Shown: positions 9,580 through 18,073, counted from the stretch's first letter. The stretch is 49,565 nucleotides of DNA from Erysipelotrichaceae bacterium (GCA_012523895.1 JAAYSZ010000016.1:1-49565), one strand, 5' to 3'. Notes: generated by a model from the letters alone, not told the origin. Numbers and translations: made by a program.

Positions 9580-10091
9580 ATTTTTGTAAATGCTATAAAA
9601 TTCATTATTCCCATATATAAGGCAGCAATAGCTATTATTATATTTCCTGCCATTATTAATGGTGATACTTTAAGTTGTATTCCGTTTAATACAATCAATA
9701 CAGCAAATAATATATACAGTATTGCAAGTGTTAAAGTTCTTGTTTTATCTTTTTCTTGAATAAGTGCATCTAAAGTAGATATATTTTCAGTTGGAATAAA
9801 ATTAGTCAATTGAACAAGTGTAGGTAAAAAACTTGTTCTAAATCTTATTTCAAGAAATACTGCTATAGCAATAGTAGCTATTATGCAATATATTATTGAA
9901 ATATCAAAATTTGCGGCTAATATTCCAGCTATTCCAGCAATTAAATATCTATTTGAATAAAGAGTGTATCCTTTTTGATCTTTTTCTTGAATTACGTACC
10001 CAATTTTTTTTGATTTTATATAAAGAACATCTCTTCCTTTATCATCTTTGTATATATTTCTTCCAGATATTATCTTTTGGTTTTTGCTCAT
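9570..10091 (-). CDS. Small multi-pass membrane protein coupled to nagA
   Basis: This 173-residue protein is not one I recognise. The N-terminal 45 residues are soluble and charged, with a basic beta-rich look (KDDKGRDVLYIKSKKIGYVI). Four hydrophobic helices follow at about 48-64, 66-82, 120-136 and 143-165, in two pairs separated by a charged loop containing TLDALIQEKDKTRT. No catalytic motif is visible. Its ATG overlaps the nagA stop as ATGA, so it is translated from the nagA transcript by coupling. That links it to the amino-sugar island, though a functional link is only suggested by position. Confidence 0.75.
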   Translation of the reverse strand: MSKNQKIISGRNIYKDDKGRDVLYIKSKKIGYVIQEKDQKGYTLYSNRYLIAGIAGILAANFDISIIYCIIATIAIAVFLEIRFRTSFLPTLVQLTNFIPTENISTLDALIQEKDKTRTLTLAILYILFAVLIVLNGIQLKVSPLIMAGNIIIAIAALYMGIMNFIAFTKIKP

Positions 10092-11227
10092 AGTTGTGCA
10101 ACACCATTGCAGTAGGTCTGAATTACAGAATAATCATCATCTAATACTACAATGTCTGCATCATAACCTTCGTAAAGTCTTCCTTTTCTATCATCTACTC
10201 CAATTAATGTAGCAGGGTTAATAGTACATGAGTTAAGTGCTTTAGCAAATGGAACCTCAGCTATTTCAACTACATTTCTTAAACCTTCATTCATCTTCAT
10301 TGTAGAACCAGCTAAACTTTTAGAAGAAGTTAGATGAGCACTTCCATCAGGATAAATTTCTATTTCATTTCCTCCAAACATAAATTTATCTCCAACTTTA
10401 AATCCTTTAGCCATTAATCCATCTGAAATCATAACTGCTTTTTCATCATTTTTAGATTTATAGAAAATATTAACAGCATTAGGAGTAGAGTGATTTAAGT
10501 CACATATAATTTCTCCATATACATCTTTAAATCTTAAAGCAGCTCCAACTAGACCATTTTCTCTATGGTTAAATGGTGTCATTCCATTGTATACGTGAGT
10601 CATAGATTGTGCACCATTTGCTATTGCCATTAAAGCTTCTTCTATTGTTGCGCTACTATGTCCAATACTTGCAACTACATTTGTGCTTGCAAGATATTTT
10701 GTAAGTTCAAAATTTTCATCATGTTCAGTAGCAAGTGTAACTATTTTAATTAAGCCTTCAGCAGCTTCTTGATATTCTTTAAACTGTTCAACATCTGGTT
10801 TTAAAATATGTTGTTCTGGTTGAGCTCCTTTGTATTTCATGTCTAGATAAGGACCTTCAAAGTGAATTCCTAAAATCTCTGCACCTTCATATCCTTCATT
10901 GTACACATTTACAACATTTTTAATTGCGTTAGTTAATACTTCTTTGCTTTGTGTGATTGTAGTTGGAAGTAATCCTGTAACTCCTTCTGAAGTAACATTT
11001 TTTAGCCATTTTCTTAAACCTTCAGGATGAGCATCATTTGTATCAAATCCATATGCACCATGACAATGTACATCAATAAAACCTGGAACTATTCTTTTAT
11101 CACCATAATCTTTGTCTGCTTCTTTTGTTCCATAGTTTAATACAGCAATAATTTTATTGCCTTCTACTTCTAATTGTGCAGGATGAAATTGACCTGCTAA
11201 CCAAACTTTTTTACTTTGTATAATCAT
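10088..11227 (-). CDS. nagA: N-acetylglucosamine/galactosamine-6-phosphate deacetylase
   Basis: This 379-residue amidohydrolase removes the acetyl group from GlcNAc-6-P or GalNAc-6-P to give the free amino-sugar phosphate plus acetate. Visible motifs are FIDVHCHGAYG (first metal histidines), GIHFEGPYLD (metal Glu), SIGHSSAT and MTHVYNGMTPFNHRE (further ligands and substrate binding) and ISDGLMAKG (catalytic Asp region). Length matches NagA/AgaA. The ATG has a GGAGGCG site. It is divergent from agaS, and its neighbours (AgaS, mannose-family PTS, GatZ-like) favour GalNAc-6-P as the natural substrate, making it AgaA in function. Sequence alone does not separate the two substrates. Confidence 0.93.
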   Translation of the reverse strand: MIIQSKKVWLAGQFHPAQLEVEGNKIIAVLNYGTKEADKDYGDKRIVPGFIDVHCHGAYGFDTNDAHPEGLRKWLKNVTSEGVTGLLPTTITQSKEVLTNAIKNVVNVYNEGYEGAEILGIHFEGPYLDMKYKGAQPEQHILKPDVEQFKEYQEAAEGLIKIVTLATEHDENFELTKYLASTNVVASIGHSSATIEEALMAIANGAQSMTHVYNGMTPFNHRENGLVGAALRFKDVYGEIICDLNHSTPNAVNIFYKSKNDEKAVMISDGLMAKGFKVGDKFMFGGNEIEIYPDGSAHLTSSKSLAGSTMKMNEGLRNVVEIAEVPFAKALNSCTINPATLIGVDDRKGRLYEGYDADIVVLDDDYSVIQTYCNGVAQL

Positions 11228-11260
11228 AATTCGCCTCCATAATCACCTTTATTATAATCT

Positions 11261-11290
11261 ATCATATTTAATCCAACTAGTTGTTTGCAA
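11261..11290 (-). promoter_or_regulatory. nagA promoter with internal palindrome
   Basis: On the minus strand TTGCAA (11285-11290) lies 18 bases before TATGAT (11261-11266), about 40 bases upstream of the nagA ATG. The spacer contains the perfect 10-bp palindrome CAACTAGTTG (11274-11283), a possible repressor site. Confidence 0.6.
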
Positions 11291-11326
11291 TTTTTAGTTT
11301 AATATTTATGAAATTTAGTTAATTTG

Positions 11327-11354
11327 TTGAAAAACTGTAATGGATTGCTATAAT
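11327..11354 (+). promoter_or_regulatory. agaS promoter (extended -10)
   Basis: TTGAAA (11327-11332), a 16-base spacer and TATAAT (11349-11354) preceded by TGC give an extended -10 promoter 23 bases upstream of the agaS ATG. It is back to back with the nagA promoter. TTTAG boxes at 11293 and 11314, 21 bases apart, lie just upstream. Confidence 0.7.
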
Positions 11355-11377
11355 TTGATTATAAATGGAGGTATTTT

Positions 11378-12547
11378 ATGACAATTTTTGGTATGGATTC
11401 AAATGAGTTAACAAATTTAAAAGCTACATATACGGCAAAAGAAATTAATCAACAACCAGACACATGGGTAAAGACAATAAACCAAGTCAAAGAAATGAAA
11501 GATGAATTAAAGGCATTTGTTGATCAAGTGTTAAAAAGCGATGATTATGATGTTGTTTTTACAGGTGCAGGTACAAGTGAGTTTGTAGGTAATGCATTAT
11601 TTTCTGCAATTAATTTGAAAACTAATTTTAAGGCTCGCTCATATGCAAGCACTGATATTACTTCAAATCCAGAAAATTATATATCAAAAGATAAACCAAC
11701 TTTATTAGTTAGTTTTGGAAGAAGTGGAAATAGCCCTGAATCTATTGGTGCAGTAGATAATGCTGAAGCTGTAAGTGATAAGATATATAACTTATTTATT
11801 ACTTGTAATAAGGATGGTGCTTTAAGTAAAAGAGCAGAAGTTGAAGAAAATTGTCTTGCAATTAACTTAACTCCTGAAACACACGATTTATCATTTGCAA
11901 TGACTTCTAGTTTTTCAAATATGTATTTAGCAGCTTATTTAGTATTTAATTTAGATGATTTAGATACAATAGAAAAAAGCTATGAAGATGTTATTAAGTA
12001 TGCACAAGATATTAATGATGAAGGCTATAAATATTTCAAGAAAGTTACTGATGAATATAAATACAATAGAATAGTTTATTTAGGCAGTAATGTACTAAAA
12101 GGAATTGCACAAGAATCAGCTTTAAAAATGTTGGAATTAACAGCTGGAGAAGTTGTTACTTTATTTGATACTCCATTAGGTTTTAGACATGGACCAAAGT
12201 CAATTTTAGATGATAATACACTTACTGTTGTATATTTAAGTGATGATGAATATACAAGAAAATATGAAATTGATTTGGTAAATGAAATGAGTATTCAAAG
12301 AAAAGATAATAAAATTTTAGTTATATGCAATACTCCTAGTGAAGAAGCAAAAGAACTTGTTGATTACTATTATTGTTTTAATGGAAGTGCTAAAGAAAAT
12401 GTTGAATTAGGATTACCTTATACAATGTGTGCTCAATTACTTGCTTTATATAAGTCTTTATCGCTAGATATTACTCCAGATAACCCTTGTCCAAGTGGAG
12501 AGGTTAACAGAGTTGTAAAGGGTGTTGTTTTATATCCATACAAATAA
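11378..12547 (+). CDS. agaS: SIS-domain galactosamine-6-phosphate deaminase/isomerase (AgaS-like)
   Basis: This 389-residue protein has two SIS sugar-isomerase domains. The first includes DVVFTGAGTSEFVGNAL and LLVSFGRSGNSPES; the second includes IVYLGSNVLKGIAQESALKMLELTAGEVVTLFDTPLGFRHGPK. The EINQQPDTW start is typical of AgaS and of the isomerase half of GlmS, but there is no glutaminase domain. AgaS converts galactosamine-6-P to tagatose-6-P plus ammonia. The ATG follows a strong GGAGG site, and the PTS IIA gene follows 18 bases later. AgaS fits the context better than a fructoselysine or glucosamine enzyme, since nagA, a mannose-family PTS and a GatZ-like gene are adjacent. Confidence 0.87.
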   Translation: MTIFGMDSNELTNLKATYTAKEINQQPDTWVKTINQVKEMKDELKAFVDQVLKSDDYDVVFTGAGTSEFVGNALFSAINLKTNFKARSYASTDITSNPENYISKDKPTLLVSFGRSGNSPESIGAVDNAEAVSDKIYNLFITCNKDGALSKRAEVEENCLAINLTPETHDLSFAMTSSFSNMYLAAYLVFNLDDLDTIEKSYEDVIKYAQDINDEGYKYFKKVTDEYKYNRIVYLGSNVLKGIAQESALKMLELTAGEVVTLFDTPLGFRHGPKSILDDNTLTVVYLSDDEYTRKYEIDLVNEMSIQRKDNKILVICNTPSEEAKELVDYYYCFNGSAKENVELGLPYTMCAQLLALYKSLSLDITPDNPCPSGEVNRVVKGVVLYPYK

Positions 12548-12565
12548 TGAAAGGGAGAATAAATA

Positions 12566-13000
12566 ATGATAGGGATAATTGTAACAGGACATGGTAATTT
12601 TGCGACAGGATTAACTAGTTCAGTAAAATTAATAGCTGGAATGCCAGAACATTATGAAACAGTTGATTTTGTACAAGAAAATTCTGTGGATGATTTAGAA
12701 ACAAACTTAAATGCAGCAATCGATAAACTAAAAGGTTGTGAAGATGGAATATTAATTTTTACAGATTTAGTTGGTGGGTCACCATTTAAATCTTCTGTAG
12801 AAATTTCACTTAAGAGAAAAGAAAAAATTGTTGTATTAAGTGGTACAAATTTAGGAATGTTAATTGAAACATCGATGGGAAGGTCTTTTATTCAAGATAT
12901 TGATACATTAGCTGATATGGCAGTAAATACTGGTAAAGATCAAGCTATGAGATTTGTATTAAAAGCTAGAGTTGAAGAAGAAGTAGAAGATGGAATTTAA
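12566..13000 (+). CDS. agaF: PTS mannose-family IIA component (AgaF-like)
   Basis: This 144-residue cytoplasmic IIA protein accepts phosphate from HPr on a histidine and passes it to IIB. The start MIGIIVTGHGNFATG places the phosphorylated His at H9. The FTDLVGGSPFKSS segment is typical of the EIIA-Man fold. It is encoded with agaS, while IIB, IIC and IID lie beyond an inverted regulator gene, so the transporter is split over two transcripts. A ribosome site AAAGGGAG precedes the ATG. Confidence 0.92.
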   Translation: MIGIIVTGHGNFATGLTSSVKLIAGMPEHYETVDFVQENSVDDLETNLNAAIDKLKGCEDGILIFTDLVGGSPFKSSVEISLKRKEKIVVLSGTNLGMLIETSMGRSFIQDIDTLADMAVNTGKDQAMRFVLKARVEEEVEDGI

Positions 13001-13024
13001 AAAGATGCAATAAAACGCATCTTT
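13001..13024. terminator. Intrinsic terminator
   Basis: Directly after the agaF stop, an 8-bp AAAGATGC/GCATCTTT stem with an 8-nt loop runs into a T tract. It ends the agaS-agaF transcript and lies between it and the convergent AraC gene. Confidence 0.8.
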
Positions 13025-13045
13025 TTTATAATTAATAATTATTAG

Positions 13046-14206
13046 TTATTCATAAATCTTTTTAGAATATTCACTTGGAGTGACCTCAAATCTTGAAGTA
13101 AATATTCTAGAAAAGTAATGAATTGAAGAGTAGCCTAGCTTATCAGCTATTTCACTTAATGAATGATTACCATTTTTAATTAATATTTTACTTTTTGAAA
13201 GTTTTGCTTCATTTATATATTTTTTAGGTGTAGTATATAAATTTTCATTAAATAGTCTTTGAAGATATGTTCTGCTAATTGAAAATTCTTGACAAATATC
13301 TTCAACAGTTAAAGGACCATATAAATTATTGTGTATATAAGTTACAACTTCTTCTAAAAAATTATTTTGAAAATGTTGAGTTATAGGAATTGTAATTTCT
13401 TTTTGTGATTTTTCAAATGTTTCTAATTGAAGAAGCTTTAATAATATTGTATTAAGAGTAACAATTTGTAAATCTTCAGAATAAGCTAGAGTTTCATTAG
13501 AGTTTCTTACAAAATCATCTATAATAGTTTTAATTTCTTTTATAACATTAAATACTTTATTCAAAAGTTTACTATTATTTATTCCAGAAGCTTCAAAAAT
13601 TATTGTTAAATAAGAACAAGATTCGTTTCCAACTACAGTTTGACTATGAGTTTGTCCTGGTCCATAAAATATACATTGATTTGAATTAATTATATATTTT
13701 TTATCTTGAATTGTTGTTTCTAAGGTTCCATTATCTACATATGTAAATTCATACAGATAATGAGTTTCCCCTGGAAAGACATAATTTGGTCCTTTTACTA
13801 CATAATAATAAGCAACTATATTTTCAATTTTAGTTTTTAAGGCTATGTTTTCATATATCCTCATTTTAGGAAGTTTATAAGTATCTAATTTTGAATCAGA
13901 ATGATAATATATTTCATAAGATATTACTGTTGTCATAGGAATTATTGTAAAAAACATTCCAGGGTATATTTCAATGTCTCTATGAATTGCAAAAAATTCA
14001 ATGTCATCAAAATCAGGATGTTCAGTAATTACAAGCATAGCCATACCATCACGTATACTTATATATACTTCTTTATCATAAGATTTTAGTAAATCAATTT
14101 TTTTATTGTCGTTAATAACGCGCTCAAAATTAAGTAAAGTTTTACTAAATTTCTCGTTTACTTTACCAAACTTATAAAAATTTGCACTTGAAGTCTTATT
14201 AAACAT
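13046..14206 (-). CDS. AraC-family transcriptional regulator of the amino-sugar island
   Basis: This 386-residue regulator has a C-terminal AraC/XylS DNA-binding domain at about 285-385. The first helix-turn-helix is LTVEDICQEFSISRTYLQRLF, and the second is LSEIADKLGYSSIHYFSRIF followed by the usual FEVTPSEYSKK. A cupin-like sensor domain (about 130-235) contains FPGETHYLYEFTYVDNGTLE and a FYGPGQTHSQ block. A further N-terminal region (1-125) is beta-rich and unassigned. It lies between agaF and agaVWE and is divergent from agaV, the classical placement of a local regulator. I infer that it activates the PTS genes in response to an amino sugar or its phosphate. The start codon has only a modest AGAGG-type site. 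Confidence 0.88.
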   Translation of the reverse strand: MFNKTSSANFYKFGKVNEKFSKTLLNFERVINDNKKIDLLKSYDKEVYISIRDGMAMLVITEHPDFDDIEFFAIHRDIEIYPGMFFTIIPMTTVISYEIYYHSDSKLDTYKLPKMRIYENIALKTKIENIVAYYYVVKGPNYVFPGETHYLYEFTYVDNGTLETTIQDKKYIINSNQCIFYGPGQTHSQTVVGNESCSYLTIIFEASGINNSKLLNKVFNVIKEIKTIIDDFVRNSNETLAYSEDLQIVTLNTILLKLLQLETFEKSQKEITIPITQHFQNNFLEEVVTYIHNNLYGPLTVEDICQEFSISRTYLQRLFNENLYTTPKKYINEAKLSKSKILIKNGNHSLSEIADKLGYSSIHYFSRIFTSRFEVTPSEYSKKIYE

Positions 14207-14264
14207 AGATTATTAATTACCTCTTTTCAAATAGATATTAACATATTTTTTCACAAAATTAACA

Positions 14265-14318
14265 CAAATCAGTCTAAATTTAAAATTTAGTTTTAAAAAG
14301 TGCAAAATTCAGCCTAAA
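14265..14318. promoter_or_regulatory. Candidate AraC-type operator upstream of agaV
   Basis: Two direct repeats, TCAGTCTAAA (14269-14278) and TCAGCCTAAA (14309-14318), differ at one base and lie exactly 40 bases apart. The first runs into a perfect 17-bp palindrome, CTAAATTT-A-AAATTTAG (14274-14290). A -10-like TATTAT lies at 14349-14354, without a recognisable -35, as expected for an activator-dependent promoter. Assignment to the neighbouring AraC protein is inferred. Confidence 0.5.
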
Positions 14319-14407
14319 AAATCTAAATAAAAAATTAGTAAAATTATCTATTATTTAAATAGGTTAACAATTATTGTTGTCCTTAAGTTGAAGGGGAGGA
14401 GAGACAA

Positions 14408-14884
14408 ATGCCTAATATTGTATTGACTAGAATCGACAATCGTCTCATTCATGGACAAGTAGCTACACAATGGTGTTCATCAATTGGTGCAAACCTTATA
14501 TTAGTAGCTAATGATGATGTGGCGGCTAACTCACTACGTCAAGGTCTTATGGATATGGCAGCTCCAGCTGGGGTTGCGACAAGATATTGGACAATTGAAA
14601 AAACAATTGGAAATATCCATAGAGCTTCTGATGCACAAAAAATATTTATTGTGTGTGAAACTCCAACAGATGTTTTAAAACTTGTTGAGGGTGGAGTACC
14701 AATAAAAAAAGTAAATATCGGAAACATGCATATGTCAGAAGGCAAACGTCAAGTTGCTACTGTAGTTGCTGTGGATGATAACGACGTTGCTGCTTTTGCA
14801 AAACTAAAAGAATTAGGTGTAGAACTAGAAATTAGAAAAGTTCCTACAGAAGGCAGTGAAGACATTTCAAAACTTTTCAGATAA
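14408..14884 (+). CDS. agaV: PTS mannose-family IIB component (AgaV-like)
   Basis: This 158-residue IIB subunit carries the transferable phosphate on H15 in the motif RIDNRLIHGQVATQW, which is diagnostic for the mannose-sorbose IIB family. Length is normal for a stand-alone IIB. A strong GGGGAGGAG site precedes the ATG, and agaW follows 18 bases downstream. Arginine codons here and in the next two genes are unusually often CGT (see findings). Sugar specificity (GalNAc or GalN) is inferred from nagA, agaS and the GatZ-like gene. Confidence 0.92.
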   Translation: MPNIVLTRIDNRLIHGQVATQWCSSIGANLILVANDDVAANSLRQGLMDMAAPAGVATRYWTIEKTIGNIHRASDAQKIFIVCETPTDVLKLVEGGVPIKKVNIGNMHMSEGKRQVATVVAVDDNDVAAFAKLKELGVELEIRKVPTEGSEDISKLFR

Positions 14885-14902
14885 AAGGAGGAGAAGGGTA
14901 TT

Positions 14903-15700
14903 ATGATAGGTCCACTTCAGTTAGTGTTGATCTTAGTTGTTACTTTTATTGCAGCAATAGATCAATTCAACTTTCTTGAATCACTTTATCAACCAATCGT
15001 AATGGGACCAGTTGTTGGTGCTATTCTTGGAGATATTACAACGGGCTTAGCTGTTGGTGGTGCTTACCAATTAATGCAAATTGGAAGTATGCCAGTAGGT
15101 GGAGCTCAACCACCAAACGCAGTTGTTGGTGGTATCATGGCTACAGTGTTTGCTGTAGTTAGCGGATTAGATGTAAATGCTGCACTTGGTGCTTCAGTTC
15201 CATTTGCATTATTAGGTCAATATGGAGTTACATTAACATTTACATTAATGTCTGGTTTAATGGCTAAAGCAGATGAAGAGGCTGCTAATGCTAATCCTGC
15301 GGGGATTGTTAAGTTAAATTACTTTGCAATGGCACTTCTAGGTTTATTATTTGCTGGTGCAACATTAGTTGGTGTAATAAGCATTACAAACCCAACAGTT
15401 TCTGATTTTATTAGTAGTTTAGATGGTAACTGGATTATGGGTGGCTTAAGTGCTGCTGGTGGAATGATGCGTTACGTAGGGTTTGCAGTATTAATGCGTA
15501 TCATGTTAGCTGATGACATGTGGGGAATTTACTTCGCTGGATTTGCACTTGCTGCAATTCTAGGTGCTGCTGGATTAGGCGGACCTGCTCTAGTGTTAGT
15601 TGCATTTGTTGGTATAGCTATTGCTCTATATGATTACAACATAAACGTTAGCATTAAAAATGCTGGTGGCGGATCAGGAGGTGTAAGTGATGGTATCTAA
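14903..15700 (+). CDS. agaW: PTS mannose-family IIC permease component (AgaW-like)
   Basis: This 265-residue integral membrane subunit forms the sugar channel together with IID. It is hydrophobic throughout. The family signatures LYQPIVMGPVVGAILGD and GGAYQLMQIGSMPVGGAQPP lie in the first 75 residues, and the glycine-rich C-terminus (GGGSGG) ends inside the start of the IID gene. A strong AAAGGAGGAG site is present. The last 11 bases overlap the IID coding region, so the two subunits are probably made in fixed ratio. Confidence 0.93.
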   Translation: MIGPLQLVLILVVTFIAAIDQFNFLESLYQPIVMGPVVGAILGDITTGLAVGGAYQLMQIGSMPVGGAQPPNAVVGGIMATVFAVVSGLDVNAALGASVPFALLGQYGVTLTFTLMSGLMAKADEEAANANPAGIVKLNYFAMALLGLLFAGATLVGVISITNPTVSDFISSLDGNWIMGGLSAAGGMMRYVGFAVLMRIMLADDMWGIYFAGFALAAILGAAGLGGPALVLVAFVGIAIALYDYNINVSIKNAGGGSGGVSDGI

Positions 15701-16556
15701 TGTAAATACATATAAAGATTTAACACCTGCACGTCCATTAGATCGTGCAACATTAAACAAAATGGTTTGGAGATCATTATTCTTACAAGCTTCATTCAAC
15801 TATGAAAGAATGCAAGCTGCAGGATGGTTATATGGAATCCTTCCAGGTTTAGAAAAAATTCATACAAACAAAGAAGACTTAAGTGCTTCTATGGGTCATA
15901 ACCTAGAGTTCTTTAATACTCACCCATTCTTAGTAACATTTGTTATGGGTATAGTATTATCTCTAGAACAACAAAAAGCTGATATTCCTACAATTCGTGC
16001 GGTACGTGTTGCTGCAATGGGACCTTTAGGTGGTATTGGAGATGCAATTTTCTGGTTTACATTACTTCCTATTACTGCAGGTATTACTGCAAACATGGCT
16101 CTTGAAGGAAATATCATTGCTCCATTCTTATTCTTAGTAGTATTTAACGTTGTACAATTTGCAGTTCGTTATTGGTTAATGTACTGGTCATATGATTTAG
16201 GTACAACTGCAATTGAAGTACTTACAAGAAATGCAAAAGAATTTACACATGCTGCTAGTATGCTAGGGGTATTTGTAGTAGGTGCATTAACTTGTAACTA
16301 TGGTGCTACAACAATTAGAATTGCTCTTCAAAACGGAGAGAGCGTTATTGATGTTCAAGGTATTTTAGATGGTGTTTTACCTCAACTAGTTCCTTTATCA
16401 TTAACTCTAATGGTATATTTCTTAATTAAGAAAAAAGGTTGGTCAACAATTAAATGTATCGGTTTACTATTAGTAATCGGTATTATTGGAGCAGCATTTG
16501 GAATTTGGGGAGGAAATTATACTCCACTTGTTGAGTGGTATACTTTACCAGCTTAA
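15690..16556 (+). CDS. agaE: PTS mannose-family IID permease component (AgaE-like)
   Basis: This 288-residue membrane subunit has the IID signatures SLFLQASFNYERMQAAGWLYGILPGL near the start and AAMGPLGGIGDAIFWFTLLPI centrally, followed by hydrophobic helices up to the C-terminus. ATG 15690 was chosen because an AGGAGG site (15676-15681) sits 8 bases before it; a GTG one codon earlier is also in frame. The gene completes a full IIA/IIB/IIC/IID set in the island and ends before two successive terminators. Confidence 0.93.
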   Translation: MVSNVNTYKDLTPARPLDRATLNKMVWRSLFLQASFNYERMQAAGWLYGILPGLEKIHTNKEDLSASMGHNLEFFNTHPFLVTFVMGIVLSLEQQKADIPTIRAVRVAAMGPLGGIGDAIFWFTLLPITAGITANMALEGNIIAPFLFLVVFNVVQFAVRYWLMYWSYDLGTTAIEVLTRNAKEFTHAASMLGVFVVGALTCNYGATTIRIALQNGESVIDVQGILDGVLPQLVPLSLTLMVYFLIKKKGWSTIKCIGLLLVIGIIGAAFGIWGGNYTPLVEWYTLPA

Positions 16557-16587
16557 TAACATAAATATTAACTCTCAACCTTCATAG

Positions 16588-16607
16588 AAGAGGCGAAAGC
16601 CTCTTTT
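16588..16607 (+). terminator. Intrinsic terminator of agaVWE
   Basis: A 7-bp AAGAGGC/GCCTCTT stem with a stable GAAA tetraloop is followed by TT and an AT-rich stretch. It lies 31 bases after the IID stop. Confidence 0.8.
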
Positions 16608-16621
16608 ACTTATGATTAAAT

Positions 16622-16661
16622 AAAACACCTTCTGTAATTATATTTACAAAAGGTGTTTTTT
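16622..16661. terminator. Bidirectional intrinsic terminator
   Basis: A 10-bp AAAACACCTT/AAGGTGTTTT stem has an inner TGTAA/TTACA extension and T or A runs on both flanks. It sits between the convergent agaVWE and GatZ-like genes and can stop transcription from either side. Confidence 0.82.
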
Positions 16662-16711
16662 AATAAATTATTTTTCTTTTCGCTTTAAATGGATTAGTTC
16701 ACTTGAAATGT

Positions 16712-18037
16712 TTAAATCCAAAGTTTGTCTTGATTTGTTGCTTGTAGATATTCATCAATAGTATTAACTATTCTATCAATAATCAAATCTTCTGGATTGT
16801 TTTTTATAATGCCATCTCTTACTTTAGTATATTGGATAGGCATAAATTGACTTAATAGATTTAATGGTACTCCATCTTTGAAGTTATTTAACAAGATATT
16901 TGTAGCTTCAGTTACACTTTCTGTAGGTATGTAATATCTTGATCTATCAGAGAATGAATATTTACGTTTTAAAGCTATCTCTTGAGGGGTACCAGTGTAG
17001 TGTTTTTGCCAATTTGAAGGATTTTTTAACATTTCTTCATCTAATACTTCAATAAAATTGCTTTGTTTTACATCAGTATCTTTATATTGTTCTTTTTCTG
17101 CAAATGCTAATGCATATAATGCTTCTCTAGCCGCAAATGTTAAACCAGGTCCTACTTTTAGTACTCCAACACCATCTTCAACAAGTTCTCTTAACGCTTG
17201 TTTTGTTTGATAGTCTGTTGAGTGACCTTCATATACTACATTGTCATATTCTTTGATAGCTGCCATTAAGTCTTTAGCTTTTTCTCTATCATATTCTGTA
17301 CATCCAGCATCTTTTTCTTCAACTCCAGGTTGTACAACTATTGCGATTACATTTTCCCAAGCATCTTGTAGATTTCTATCTTCAAATGCTTTTTTAAATG
17401 TGTCATATGTAGCTTTAAAATCTTCTACTTTTGTAACTTCTACTCCACCATCGCCACTTTCTGCAGTAGCTCCTCCAGGAATTGGTACTTCACTTCCTAC
17501 GATGTATACTGGAGCAGTTGCATTTGGATTTTTTTCTAAAAGTTTTTTGTATGCTTTTTGACCTACTTCAGCTAAAATAGCTCCTCTTTTTGCGATAACT
17601 TCAGTAGAAAGAGCTTCATTTACATCATCGTCTTTCAATCTCATTGAAGTATCTATATGTATTTTTGTAAAACCTGCAAGTACATAAAGTTCAATAAGTT
17701 TACTTGCTTTTTCCATTGCTTCATCTTCATTTAATGAAGCCCAAGTTAATGGTCCTAAATGGTCTCCACCTAATATGATGTTTTCAAAAGGAAAGTTTTC
17801 TTCTTTTGCGACTTCAAATACAAAGTTTCTGAAATCTTCTGGCACCATACCAGTATATCCACCATATTGATTAACTTGATTGCTTGTTGATTCAATTAAT
17901 ACTGGTGTTTTTGTTTGTAAGCCTCTTCTTAGTGCAGCTTTTAATACAAATGGATTTGCACTACACACCGAGTAGATTCCAACTGGATCATTATTTTTTT
18001 GATGTTTAACTATTCTTTTTAATGGATGATTATTCAT
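16712..18037 (-). CDS. GatZ/KbaZ-family protein (tagatose-bisphosphate aldolase subunit or tagatose-6-P 4-epimerase)
   Basis: This 441-residue TIM-barrel protein is full length for the GatZ/KbaZ family. Family blocks are GIYSVCSANPFVLKAALRRG near the start, IILGGDHLGPLTW with a metal-type His, KIHIDTSMRLKDDD, YIVGSEVPIPGG, QPGVEEKDAGCTEYD and YEGHSTDYQT. GatZ is classically the non-catalytic partner of the GatY/KbaY aldolase. No GatY and no tagatose-6-P kinase are encoded in this window. Relatives of this family have been reported as fructose-6-P/tagatose-6-P 4-epimerases, a role that would finish the GalNAc pathway here without kinase or aldolase. A GGAGGTG site precedes the ATG. The gene is divergent from radC. 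Confidence 0.88.
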   Translation of the reverse strand: MNNHPLKRIVKHQKNNDPVGIYSVCSANPFVLKAALRRGLQTKTPVLIESTSNQVNQYGGYTGMVPEDFRNFVFEVAKEENFPFENIILGGDHLGPLTWASLNEDEAMEKASKLIELYVLAGFTKIHIDTSMRLKDDDVNEALSTEVIAKRGAILAEVGQKAYKKLLEKNPNATAPVYIVGSEVPIPGGATAESGDGGVEVTKVEDFKATYDTFKKAFEDRNLQDAWENVIAIVVQPGVEEKDAGCTEYDREKAKDLMAAIKEYDNVVYEGHSTDYQTKQALRELVEDGVGVLKVGPGLTFAAREALYALAFAEKEQYKDTDVKQSNFIEVLDEEMLKNPSNWQKHYTGTPQEIALKRKYSFSDRSRYYIPTESVTEATNILLNNFKDGVPLNLLSQFMPIQYTKVRDGIIKNNPEDLIIDRIVNTIDEYLQATNQDKLWI

Positions 18038-18073
18038 ATTACACCTCCAAGTCTATCTTATCATAAAAGACAT

